From Lachnospiraceae bacterium (GTDB lineage: Bacteria; Bacillota; Clostridia; Lachnospirales; Lachnospiraceae): a stretch of DNA of 64,000 nucleotides. Made by a program: the position numbers and the translations under genes. The notes under the pieces are model-generated. The model saw only the letters and a list, made by a program, of their open reading frames with translations. It did not search any database and was not told where the DNA came from. Shown here one piece after another: positions 9,055 through 16,717 of this stretch; within the stretch, counting starts at the first letter, position 1, and every line of letters begins with the position of its first letter. The stretch spans positions 2,728,001 through 2,792,000 of the forward strand of contig AP025576.1 of NCBI GenBank assembly GCA_022845955.1. The letters run 5' to 3'.

Positions 9055-10383
9055 ATGCCGGTATCAGTAGTGATTGTAGATGACGAACCCATGGTGATAG
9101 AGTCGATACGCTGGGGAGTGGATTTTGAAGCGCTCCATGCAGAAGTATGCGCCGCCTTTACAGACAGCAGGGAGGCGCTGGAATATATCCGTGAGAATCC
9201 GGTGGATATTGTTATAACCGACATTGATATGCCTCCGTTTAGCGGCCTGGTGCTCTGCTCACGCATACTGGAGCTGGGCAGCGGCACGCAGTTAATCATT
9301 ATAAGCGGCTATGCAGATTTTTCCTATGCACAGAAATGTATTGCGTATGGAGCCTTGGGGTATTGCCTGAAGCCCATAGACTATGATGATCTGACTGCCT
9401 GTGTGAAAAAGGCGGTTGGAAATATAAACAACGGAAACGGCATGGCGGTACAGGAATTTATTGAAGCGTTGTACGAGGGCAATAAACAGGCGCTGCGGGG
9501 CTATCTGGATGAAGGACATATCAATGAGACTTTTTATATCGCAGTATCCGTCAGTAAAGGACCGGTATTTTGCTGTTACGCGCAAAATATCGGGCTGAAT
9601 GAATATCTGTATCTTTCCAATGAACCGATCCCGGCCCTGGATAAAGAATGGCTGGCAGGTAACCCGGATATTTTCGGGGTCAGCCGGAGCGCGGAAATGG
9701 TGTCCTGTAAAGAGCTGCAGCAGAAGGCATGCCAATTGGTCTATAATAGCTACCAGTTTTTCTTTTATGAGAAGGAGAAAGAATTTACAGAAAATACAGT
9801 TTATGATTCTCAGGTTATGCAGAAGGCCAGAGCTTTTCTTGCCTGTCCGGAGGAACTGGAGTGCTTGCTGCTTGACGGCGCAGGTATGAACCATATCCGG
9901 ATGGCGGCGGATCTATATAACTTGGCTTTACAGTACATGGATGAGGAAAGCTGCCTGTATTCCTATAACCAGATCGTGTACCGTTTTAAGAATTTTAAGG
10001 GGCTGGCAGCATATATTGTGAAGGAACTGCGCGGGGAAAACGAACCGGAAACGGAGTATGAGAGCGGAAACAGAAAATTTCTGGAGCTGATAAAATTCGT
10101 AAATGCAAACTATTCCCAGGATATATCCGCACAGAGTCTTGCTGAGAAGCTGAATCTGAACCCCTGCTACATCAGCCAGCTTTTTAAGAAAGAGACAGGT
10201 ACCACATTTGTCAAATACCTGACAGAGCTAAGAATAAGCCGGGCGAAGGAGCTGATGCTGAAAACCGATATGTCTGTTAATGAGATCGGCGAAGCCTGCG
10301 GCTTTCATGATTATTTTTATTTTATTAAAATCTTTAAGAAATTTACCGGTAAAGCACCCACTGTTTTCAGGCAGGAGAGATAG
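9055..10383 (+). CDS. response regulator, YesN-type with AraC DNA-binding domain
   Basis: The 442-aa protein has an N-terminal receiver domain with the acidic pair in VDDEP and the phosphoacceptor Asp56 in TDIDMP. A variable middle region follows, and the C-terminal AraC-type double helix-turn-helix (about 340-440) includes the typical ACGFHDYFYFIKIFKKFTG signature. Together with the upstream kinase it most likely activates the permease operon beginning 140 nt downstream, whose promoter has a good -10 but a poor -35. Such pairs typically control uptake of complex carbohydrates in gut Clostridia and Bacillus. Confidence 0.92.
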   Translation: MPVSVVIVDDEPMVIESIRWGVDFEALHAEVCAAFTDSREALEYIRENPVDIVITDIDMPPFSGLVLCSRILELGSGTQLIIISGYADFSYAQKCIAYGALGYCLKPIDYDDLTACVKKAVGNINNGNGMAVQEFIEALYEGNKQALRGYLDEGHINETFYIAVSVSKGPVFCCYAQNIGLNEYLYLSNEPIPALDKEWLAGNPDIFGVSRSAEMVSCKELQQKACQLVYNSYQFFFYEKEKEFTENTVYDSQVMQKARAFLACPEELECLLLDGAGMNHIRMAADLYNLALQYMDEESCLYSYNQIVYRFKNFKGLAAYIVKELRGENEPETEYESGNRKFLELIKFVNANYSQDISAQSLAEKLNLNPCYISQLFKKETGTTFVKYLTELRISRAKELMLKTDMSVNEIGEACGFHDYFYFIKIFKKFTGKAPTVFRQER

Positions 10384-10497
10384 ATAATATAAAAATATTC
10401 CGGCAATATGTCTTGTTTTAAGATGCAGTAATGGAAATATAAAAAAATTATTTGTGCAATATGTATTTGCTCCATACCAATCAAATCCCGTCCAAAG

Positions 10498-10503
10498 TAT
10501 AAT
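10498..10503 (+). promoter_or_regulatory. -10 box of the sugar ABC transporter operon
   Basis: A perfect TATAAT lies 22 nt before the permease start codon. The hexamer 17 nt upstream (TACCAA, 10475-10480) is a poor -35, as expected of a promoter needing an activator such as the neighbouring YesN-type regulator. The 5' leader would be only about 15 nt. Confidence 0.45.
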
Positions 10504-10525
10504 ATCCACATGGAGGGGAGCAAAA

Positions 10526-11488
10526 ATGAAATCTGAAAAACGCAATTCTAAATCCAATTCCATGATATCTGGAAAAGTCAGATCAACGTGGAAACAAATC
10601 AAAAACGATAAGCTGCTTTATCTCTTGCTGCTGCCGCTGGTGGTCTGGTATATCATATTCTGCTATCTGCCCATGGGAGGCCTCACCCTGGCTTTTAAGA
10701 ATTTCCGGTATGATCTGGGGCTGTGGAAAAGCCCATGGGTGGGAACTGAACATTTCCGGGCAATGTTTGAGGATCAGGCATTTTGGCAGGCTCTTAAAAA
10801 TACATTGATATTCGCCGCCGGCAAAATCCTGTTCATCTTTCCGATTCCTATTTTATTATCTGTTATTCTCAATGAAATTTCTTCTAAAAAAGTGACGAAA
10901 TTTTTTCAGACAGTATTTACCTTTCCGCATTTTATAACCTGGGTGGTGCTTTCCGGGATTCTGATTAACTTTTTCGGAACCAGCGGTGTTGTAAACGGAC
11001 TGCTGGGTATGGCTGGGATCGCTTCTATTTCACCGCTTTCAACGCCGGCTATGTTCCGGCCGTTTATATGGCTGTCGGCACTTTGGAAAGAGATTGGCTG
11101 GGATTCCATTATTTATCTTGCTGCTTTTTCTTCCATTGATCCGGGTCTTTATGAAGCGGCAAGCATAGATGGGGCCAACCGGTTTCAGAAAATGATCCAT
11201 ATCTCCTGGCCGGGTATCAGGGGGACGGTTTGTATTATGCTGATATTGGCGGTGGGCAGCCTGATGACGAACGGGGCCAGCTTTGATCAGGTGTTTAACC
11301 TTTACTCCGCACCGGTTTATAGTGTTGCAGATACCATTGATACTTATGTTTACCGTGGTTCCTTCGGTATGGGCATGAACTTTGGTTATACCACGGCGAT
11401 AGGTTTCCTGAAGTCAATCATAAATATCATACTGATTACAATGGCTAATAAAATCGTGACGAAGAGCGGCGAGGCAGGGCTGTTTTAA
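10526..11488 (+). CDS. carbohydrate ABC transporter permease, LplB/YtcP class, subunit 1
   Basis: The 320-aa inner-membrane permease of the CUT1 sugar importer class has six predicted helices, the first at about 33-55. The cytoplasmic EAA loop (YEAASIDGANRFQKM) that docks the ATPase is present. I chose ATG 10526, 8 nt after GGAGGGG; an in-frame ATG at 10454 lies upstream of the TATAAT box and has no ribosome-binding site. The charged N-terminal tail (about 30 residues, rich in Lys and Ser) is typical of LplB-like proteins. No ATPase gene lies in this cassette, so it presumably shares an MsmX-type ATPase encoded elsewhere. Confidence 0.92.
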   Translation: MKSEKRNSKSNSMISGKVRSTWKQIKNDKLLYLLLLPLVVWYIIFCYLPMGGLTLAFKNFRYDLGLWKSPWVGTEHFRAMFEDQAFWQALKNTLIFAAGKILFIFPIPILLSVILNEISSKKVTKFFQTVFTFPHFITWVVLSGILINFFGTSGVVNGLLGMAGIASISPLSTPAMFRPFIWLSALWKEIGWDSIIYLAAFSSIDPGLYEAASIDGANRFQKMIHISWPGIRGTVCIMLILAVGSLMTNGASFDQVFNLYSAPVYSVADTIDTYVYRGSFGMGMNFGYTTAIGFLKSIINIILITMANKIVTKSGEAGLF

Positions 11489-11503
11489 AAAAGGAGGTGT
11501 ATT

Positions 11504-12382
11504 ATGTCCGGAAAAAAGAAAATTTCGTCCTTCCATGTTATTACTATTATGATTCTGTCCATTTTGGCAATTGTGACCATTTTCCCTTTTTATTACGTAT
11601 TTATTGTATCCTTTTCCAGCCTGGAAGCAATCAGCAGCCATGTTCCCTATCTTTTTCCTTATGTATTTGATACGGAAGGGTACAAAATGGTATTCAGTGA
11701 GCCGCGGTTTCTTTCTTCTTTCCTGAATTCCGTTTTTGTAACGGCGGCGGGAACCGTAATCAATATGCTGCTGTCGGTTTTCGGAGCTTATGCCCTTTCT
11801 AAAAAGAGGCTTGCGGGAAGGAAAATTATTTTATCCATGATTCTGTTTACCATGCTGTTCAGCGGCGGTTTAATTCCTTATTACCTTGTGGTAAGCGGAC
11901 TTCATCTTAGCAATACCATTTGGGCAATGATTATTCCCAGTGCAGTTAACACCTTTTATCTCATTATTATGAAAAACTACTTTTCATCGCTTTCACCCAG
12001 CCTGGAGGAGGCGGCTAAAATAGATGGGGCAAACGATATCCAGATCCTGTTTCGGGTGATGCTTCCCATATCCCTACCGTTTATAGCGACTTTTGTCCTG
12101 TTCTATTCCGTAGAACGTTGGAATGAATGGTGGAATGCCCTTCTGTTTATTAACGACAGCAGTCTCCAGCCGCTGCAGATCTATATGCGGAACCTGCTGG
12201 TGAACTACAACAATCAGATGTCTCAGCAGGCAATGTTGATTCTTGGTGACAAGCGCAGTGCTAATTTCCAGGCGGTACAGATGGCCTCCATTGTAGTATC
12301 CACCGTACCGATTCTATGTATTTATCCATTTGTCCAAAGACATTTTGTAAAGGGGGTTATGGTTGGTTCTGTAAAAGAGTAA
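11504..12382 (+). CDS. carbohydrate ABC transporter permease, YtcP class, subunit 2
   Basis: The 292-aa partner permease of the CUT1 importer has six hydrophobic segments and the EAA loop LEEAAKIDGANDIQILFRV. It starts 15 nt after the first permease, behind AAAAGGAGG. The C-terminus, VQRHFVKGVMVGSVKE, is characteristic of the YtcP/LacG group. It pairs with the upstream permease to form the channel for sugars brought by the lipoprotein encoded next. Confidence 0.93.
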   Translation: MSGKKKISSFHVITIMILSILAIVTIFPFYYVFIVSFSSLEAISSHVPYLFPYVFDTEGYKMVFSEPRFLSSFLNSVFVTAAGTVINMLLSVFGAYALSKKRLAGRKIILSMILFTMLFSGGLIPYYLVVSGLHLSNTIWAMIIPSAVNTFYLIIMKNYFSSLSPSLEEAAKIDGANDIQILFRVMLPISLPFIATFVLFYSVERWNEWWNALLFINDSSLQPLQIYMRNLLVNYNNQMSQQAMLILGDKRSANFQAVQMASIVVSTVPILCIYPFVQRHFVKGVMVGSVKE

Positions 12383-12389
12383 GGAATTG

Positions 12390-12443
12390 CCCATACCGCA
12401 AAGCGGTGTGGGGAAAGGTCAAAATTCAGGCCCCGTAAGGGGC
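12390..12443 (+). promoter_or_regulatory. two hairpins between permease and binding-protein genes
   Basis: CCCATACCGC pairs with GCGGTGTGGG across a 3-nt loop (12390-12412), and GCCCC pairs with GGGGC across GTAA (12430-12443). There is no T run. Hairpins here commonly protect a processed binding-protein mRNA; that role is inference. Confidence 0.5.
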
Positions 12444-12480
12444 GGAAAGTCCTCCTTATGAGGATGGAAAGGGGATTCGT

Positions 12481-14064
12481 ATGAAAAAGAAATATGTACA
12501 GGCAGCAATAGCAGCAGCTTTGGCCGTTACGATGACGGCATCTCTTATGGCATGTCAGCCGGCGGCTTCGTCATCCGGCAGCCAGGCCGGTGACGGCGGA
12601 ACGGTCACAAGTGACGGGAAGGGGGAACCCGCCGAAATCAGTATTGCGATATGGGATATTGAAAATGCCATGCGCAATGGAACGGATGATAAGATCCTGA
12701 CGGCAATTGAAGAAGGAGCCAATGTAACCATCAAGCCGGTCAATACAACCTGGGATGATTACAGGGATAAAATTCAGCTTTGGGCGGCATCGAATCAGCT
12801 GCCGGATATGTTTGCCATAGATGTCATCGGTTCCAGCTTTTATCATGATTGGATATCCCAGGGAGTGGTTTCCCCTCTGCCTGATGATCTGTCCCGCTGG
12901 CCTAATCTGGAAAAGTACATGTCATCACCTGAAATACAGGGCCTGCGTGCCCCGGACGGCAAGATGTACGTGGTTCCCAGAGTAATGTGGGAGGATTTGA
13001 TAGACGGTTCCCAGGAACGCAGAGTCTATTACCGCTGGGACCTGGCGCAGGCGGCCGGTGTAACGAAAGAACCGGAAAATTATGATGAGTTCCGGGATAT
13101 GATCAAGAAAATTATAGCGGCGGATCCTGAAAATAAAAAAATTACCGGGCTGACTGTTTCCGTACCGCAGCTGTTTGACAGCTTTTTTATGCCGTATGGT
13201 GTGCCGCTGGGAATGGGGGATGGTTCCGGCAGTGATTTTAAATGGATTGAAAAGGATGGAAAATATGTACCGGCCTATTTCAACGGCGATCTGCTAAGTG
13301 TTTTCCAGCTTGCCCGCGATATGTATACGGAAGGTACCATCGATCCGGACGTGGCCCTTGCCAAAGCACAGCTGTCCGAAGATAAATTCCTTCAGGGAAA
13401 AGTAGCAGCCTATTTCTTAAATACTACAACAGACTCGCTGCAGCGGAAATGGGAAAAATCAAACCCTGGTATGAATTTTGAAGATTGTGTCAAAATTGCC
13501 CATCCTTTCCCTATGCAGGACGGCAGTATGACGACGGTTCCCGTATTTAAAAGCTATTGGTCTGAGACCTATATCGGAACCAAGGATCCGGAAAAGATAG
13601 AACGTATCCTGGATCTTATGGAATGGATGCTGGCGAATGACGAGCTGGTGCGCTTCGGCTTTGAAGGCGAAGATTATAAGATGGAAGATGGCGTCAGGAT
13701 TACGCTGGGAGATATACCCATCGGTGAGAAGTATCCTGCAAATGCCCTGTGCTCCCTGGTTCAGTATGCAAACTGGTACCGCTTTGAAATGACCGGCAAT
13801 GAGAATGTGGATAAATATCGTCAGTGGGATTTGGAATACCGTGATTGGGTACGTGAAAACTGTGAGCTTCCGGACTTTGAACCGGCTGTAACTAATCTTT
13901 CCACGCCTGCCAAGAATCAGTTCTCCATTAAGCCTGCCGATGACATCATAAAGATAATGACCGGGACGGAGCCTGTTGAGAAAATGTATAATGATTTGAT
14001 GGATGCCTATGAAAAGATGGGTCTGCAGAAAATGATCGATGAAGTCAATGAAGCAATGAAATAG
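12481..14064 (+). CDS. extracellular sugar-binding lipoprotein of the CUT1 importer
   Basis: The 527-aa precursor has a lipoprotein signal peptide ending in the lipobox SLMAC (Cys25) and a short Gly/Ser-rich tether. A large binding domain of the LplA/LipO type (SBP family 1) follows. Such large binding proteins usually recognise oligosaccharides. The gene has its own strong AGGATGGAAAGGGG ribosome-binding region and is preceded by two hairpins, suggesting it is made in excess of the permeases. The ligand is unknown; the adjacent GH123-like enzyme hints at an N-acetylhexosamine-containing glycan. Confidence 0.9.
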   Translation: MKKKYVQAAIAAALAVTMTASLMACQPAASSSGSQAGDGGTVTSDGKGEPAEISIAIWDIENAMRNGTDDKILTAIEEGANVTIKPVNTTWDDYRDKIQLWAASNQLPDMFAIDVIGSSFYHDWISQGVVSPLPDDLSRWPNLEKYMSSPEIQGLRAPDGKMYVVPRVMWEDLIDGSQERRVYYRWDLAQAAGVTKEPENYDEFRDMIKKIIAADPENKKITGLTVSVPQLFDSFFMPYGVPLGMGDGSGSDFKWIEKDGKYVPAYFNGDLLSVFQLARDMYTEGTIDPDVALAKAQLSEDKFLQGKVAAYFLNTTTDSLQRKWEKSNPGMNFEDCVKIAHPFPMQDGSMTTVPVFKSYWSETYIGTKDPEKIERILDLMEWMLANDELVRFGFEGEDYKMEDGVRITLGDIPIGEKYPANALCSLVQYANWYRFEMTGNENVDKYRQWDLEYRDWVRENCELPDFEPAVTNLSTPAKNQFSIKPADDIIKIMTGTEPVEKMYNDLMDAYEKMGLQKMIDEVNEAMK

Positions 14065-14084
14065 CAGCTTTCAGGAGGAAATCA

Positions 14085-15683
14085 ATGAAGGGTTATTGTA
14101 CCGTAAAAGAGGAATGGTTATACCCGGATCAAACGCTGGAGGAACTCCCGGAAAGAGTGGCGCTTCACAGTGCAAAGAACGGCAGAGAGGGGATACGGCT
14201 TTTACTGGAAAGCGGAAATGAAAAATTGAATGTCAGCCTGAATGGGAAAGGCTTTACGGCCGAACTGTTCGAGATGGTTGATGTATTTGTAGGCTATAAT
14301 GAAGCGGAGACAGAAGAGCAGAATGGCATGTTCGTCATTACGGCTGAAGAATATGAGAAACCCGATTACTGTACAAGAAAGGCGCCTTTCAGGGTTTACG
14401 AGGCTCTCAGGCCGCTGCAAAACGATGAGCTTGCGGTGAAACATGGATTGGGTGCCTTGTACCTTACACTCACTGCACAGGAGGAAACGGCGGCAGGTAT
14501 ACATGAGCTGGAGCTGAGGGTGGGAGAATACAGGCTGATGATCCAATTATACCTGTATGAAGTCCGTATCCCGGAGGAATCTCTGGGGATTACGAACTGG
14601 TTTTCTCTGGATAATGTGGCGCTGCGCCATGATCTTGTGTTTGGATCAGAGGCTTATTATACGATGCTTCGGCGCTATGCGCGTGCTATGCGCCGCACCC
14701 GTCAGACACATTTTTTTATATCCTATGACCACAGGAGGCTTCCCTTTGATAAGGAGGAGGGCAAATTTGATTTCAGTTATCTGAAGCCTATTATCGGGAT
14801 TTTTTTTGAAGAAGGCTTTTCCGTGATGGAATTTGGAAACTTTGCAACCCGCGGCGGCGATATGTTTACGGATGAAATGAAGTGTAACATGGATCCGTCT
14901 GTCTGTGTATCCAGTGACGAAGGCTATCATATGCAGCAGAATTTTATCAGGGGCCTGGCATCGTTTCTGAAGGAGAACGGCTGGGAGAAGAAGGTTATCT
15001 TTCATATTTTTGATGAACCGGATGTCCATCTTAAGGATAGGACGGCTCTTGAGAAAAGAAAACAGCAGTACCTTCGTATCAGTAACCTGCTGCGCCGGCA
15101 TCTTCCGGGATGCCGCATTATAGAAGCGGTTAAAACCACGGAATTTAAAGCGGGTGTGGATATCTGGGTTCCGCTCAGTGCCAATTATGAAGAACAGAAG
15201 GCCGATTTTGATAAGCTGCTGGCGGCCGGAGAAGAGGTATGGGTTTATGTATGCTGTGTGCCTACAGGCTGTCATCTGAACCGTTTTCTCGATATTGACC
15301 TTATCAAGTCACGTTTGCTCTTCTGGGGCTGTGCGCGCTACGGGCTTACGGGATATCTCCATTGGGGATTCAATTACTGGCCGGAAGATGCGCAATACGA
15401 TCCGTTTGAATGTTCCAATACACCGAATGCGGCATTTCATGGTATCTATCCTTCCGGCGATGCTTATATTGTCTATCCCGGAGAGGACGGCCCTTTGCCG
15501 GGAATGCGTCTGGAGGCTCAGCGCCGGGGGGCAGAAGATTATGAATTGCTTTTGCTTCTCAAAGCTGTAAAACCGATGGAGTATGAACGCCTTATGAAGA
15601 AAACCCTGCGCGGCTTTTCCGACTATAACGCAGATGCAGAGGCTTTTGAAGAAACACGAAGGGAACTGCTTTCTCTTCTTTGA
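14085..15683 (+). CDS. DUF4091 protein, putative GH123-type intracellular glycoside hydrolase
   Basis: The 532-aa protein has no signal peptide, so it acts in the cytoplasm, presumably on sugar imported by the adjacent transporter. The central region carries FHIFDEPD with adjacent acidic residues Asp310-Glu311. In GH123 beta-N-acetylgalactosaminidases a neighbouring Asp-Glu pair is catalytic, working through the substrate N-acetyl group. A C-terminal DUF4091-like part contains GYLHWGFNYW and a terminal helical region. The N-terminal 150 residues look like a beta-sandwich. It starts 20 nt after the binding-protein gene behind CAGGAGG and ends the cassette. Assignment to GH123/DUF4091 is by motif; the specificity is inference. 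Confidence 0.75.
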   Translation: MKGYCTVKEEWLYPDQTLEELPERVALHSAKNGREGIRLLLESGNEKLNVSLNGKGFTAELFEMVDVFVGYNEAETEEQNGMFVITAEEYEKPDYCTRKAPFRVYEALRPLQNDELAVKHGLGALYLTLTAQEETAAGIHELELRVGEYRLMIQLYLYEVRIPEESLGITNWFSLDNVALRHDLVFGSEAYYTMLRRYARAMRRTRQTHFFISYDHRRLPFDKEEGKFDFSYLKPIIGIFFEEGFSVMEFGNFATRGGDMFTDEMKCNMDPSVCVSSDEGYHMQQNFIRGLASFLKENGWEKKVIFHIFDEPDVHLKDRTALEKRKQQYLRISNLLRRHLPGCRIIEAVKTTEFKAGVDIWVPLSANYEEQKADFDKLLAAGEEVWVYVCCVPTGCHLNRFLDIDLIKSRLLFWGCARYGLTGYLHWGFNYWPEDAQYDPFECSNTPNAAFHGIYPSGDAYIVYPGEDGPLPGMRLEAQRRGAEDYELLLLLKAVKPMEYERLMKKTLRGFSDYNADAEAFEETRRELLSLL

Positions 15684-15810
15684 CATCTGGCTGTTTCTCA
15701 TGCAGATTATTGTAGAGGAAGGGACAGGACAATTACAAAAAATATTATAGCAGCCCGCGTCTAGTAATTGAATATATGGGAATAATATAGAAATAAAATT
15801 AATAAATATA

Positions 15811-15850
15811 AAGGATAAGCCGCTCTCTAAGTACTGCGGCTTGTCCTTTT
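15811..15850 (+). terminator. terminator of the sugar cassette
   Basis: AAGGATAAGCCGC pairs with GCGGCTTGTCCTT across a 12-nt loop, and a short T-rich tract follows. It lies 130 nt after the hydrolase gene. Confidence 0.75.
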
Positions 15851-15869
15851 CCTGTTTTTGTGTTAAAAT
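15841..15869 (+). promoter_or_regulatory. putative promoter of prpC-prkC
   Basis: TTGTCC and TAAAAT lie 17 nt apart. The -35 box falls on the 3' arm of the preceding terminator hairpin, so terminator and promoter are interleaved. It is about 55 nt upstream of prpC. Confidence 0.5.
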
Positions 15870-15923
15870 GTGCTGTGTTATTCGTAATGAAATGCTGTAT
15901 ATGAAGGGAAATGGGAAGTATAA

Positions 15924-16649
15924 GTGAAAGCATTTTCTATCACCGATATCGGTAAGAAAAGACAACTGAATCAGGATCATATATATTCCTCCCTGGAACC
16001 AGTCGGGAACCTGCCGAATATTTTTCTGGTGGCAGATGGCATGGGAGGCCACAAGGCCGGCGGATATGCTTCCAGCTGCGCGGTGGAAACCATACTGGAG
16101 GGAGTCCGGGAATCGGAGGGCGGCAAGCCTGAGGAAATCCTGACACAGGCCATACAGAGAGCAAATGAAGTGATTGAAAAAAGAGCCGGAGAGGATGAAC
16201 GTTTTTCCGGCATGGGGACTACGGTCGTTGCCGCCTGCTGGGACGGAGAAGAGCTGATTGCGGCAAATGTGGGAGACAGCAGGCTGTATGTGGTAAACGG
16301 CGGAATTGAACAGGTTACGGAAGACCATTCCCTGGTGCAGGAAATGGTCAGGATTGGAGGCATCAACAAGGAAGAAGCCAGAAGCCATCCGAATAAGAAT
16401 ATCATTACCCGGGCGGTGGGGCTGGAACAGGATTTAAGCGTGGACTGTTTCAGAAGGCCGCTGAAACCGGGGAATATCGTGCTGCTATGTTCAGACGGCC
16501 TGACAGATATGCTGGAGGATGAAGAAATTTACCGGATTTTGACCGGTGAGGGAACGATTCAGCAGAGGGCGCAGGCTCTGGTGCAGGCAGCCAACGATAA
16601 TGGCGGCAGGGATAATATCGCAGTGATTGTGATTGACCCGTTTTCATAA
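15924..16649 (+). CDS. prpC: PP2C-family serine/threonine protein phosphatase
   Basis: The 241-aa phosphatase removes phosphate from targets of the adjacent Ser/Thr kinase PrkC. The metal-binding PP2C motifs are clear: ADGMGGHKAGG near residues 36-46, NVGDSRLY, CSDGLTD and the terminal GGRDNIAVIV. It starts at GTG 15924 after GGGAAG, giving the standard MKAFSITDIGKKRQLNQD N-terminus. It precedes prkC and rsgA, as in Bacillus and Clostridium, where the pair controls spore germination and cell-wall metabolism. Confidence 0.95.
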   Translation: MKAFSITDIGKKRQLNQDHIYSSLEPVGNLPNIFLVADGMGGHKAGGYASSCAVETILEGVRESEGGKPEEILTQAIQRANEVIEKRAGEDERFSGMGTTVVAACWDGEELIAANVGDSRLYVVNGGIEQVTEDHSLVQEMVRIGGINKEEARSHPNKNIITRAVGLEQDLSVDCFRRPLKPGNIVLLCSDGLTDMLEDEEIYRILTGEGTIQQRAQALVQAANDNGGRDNIAVIVIDPFS

Positions 16650-16717
16650 TAGATGGGCGATTCTATTTTTACCTGTCGGGAAAGCAGCGTATTTTCCGGG
16701 CGGGCAGGAGGACTGGA

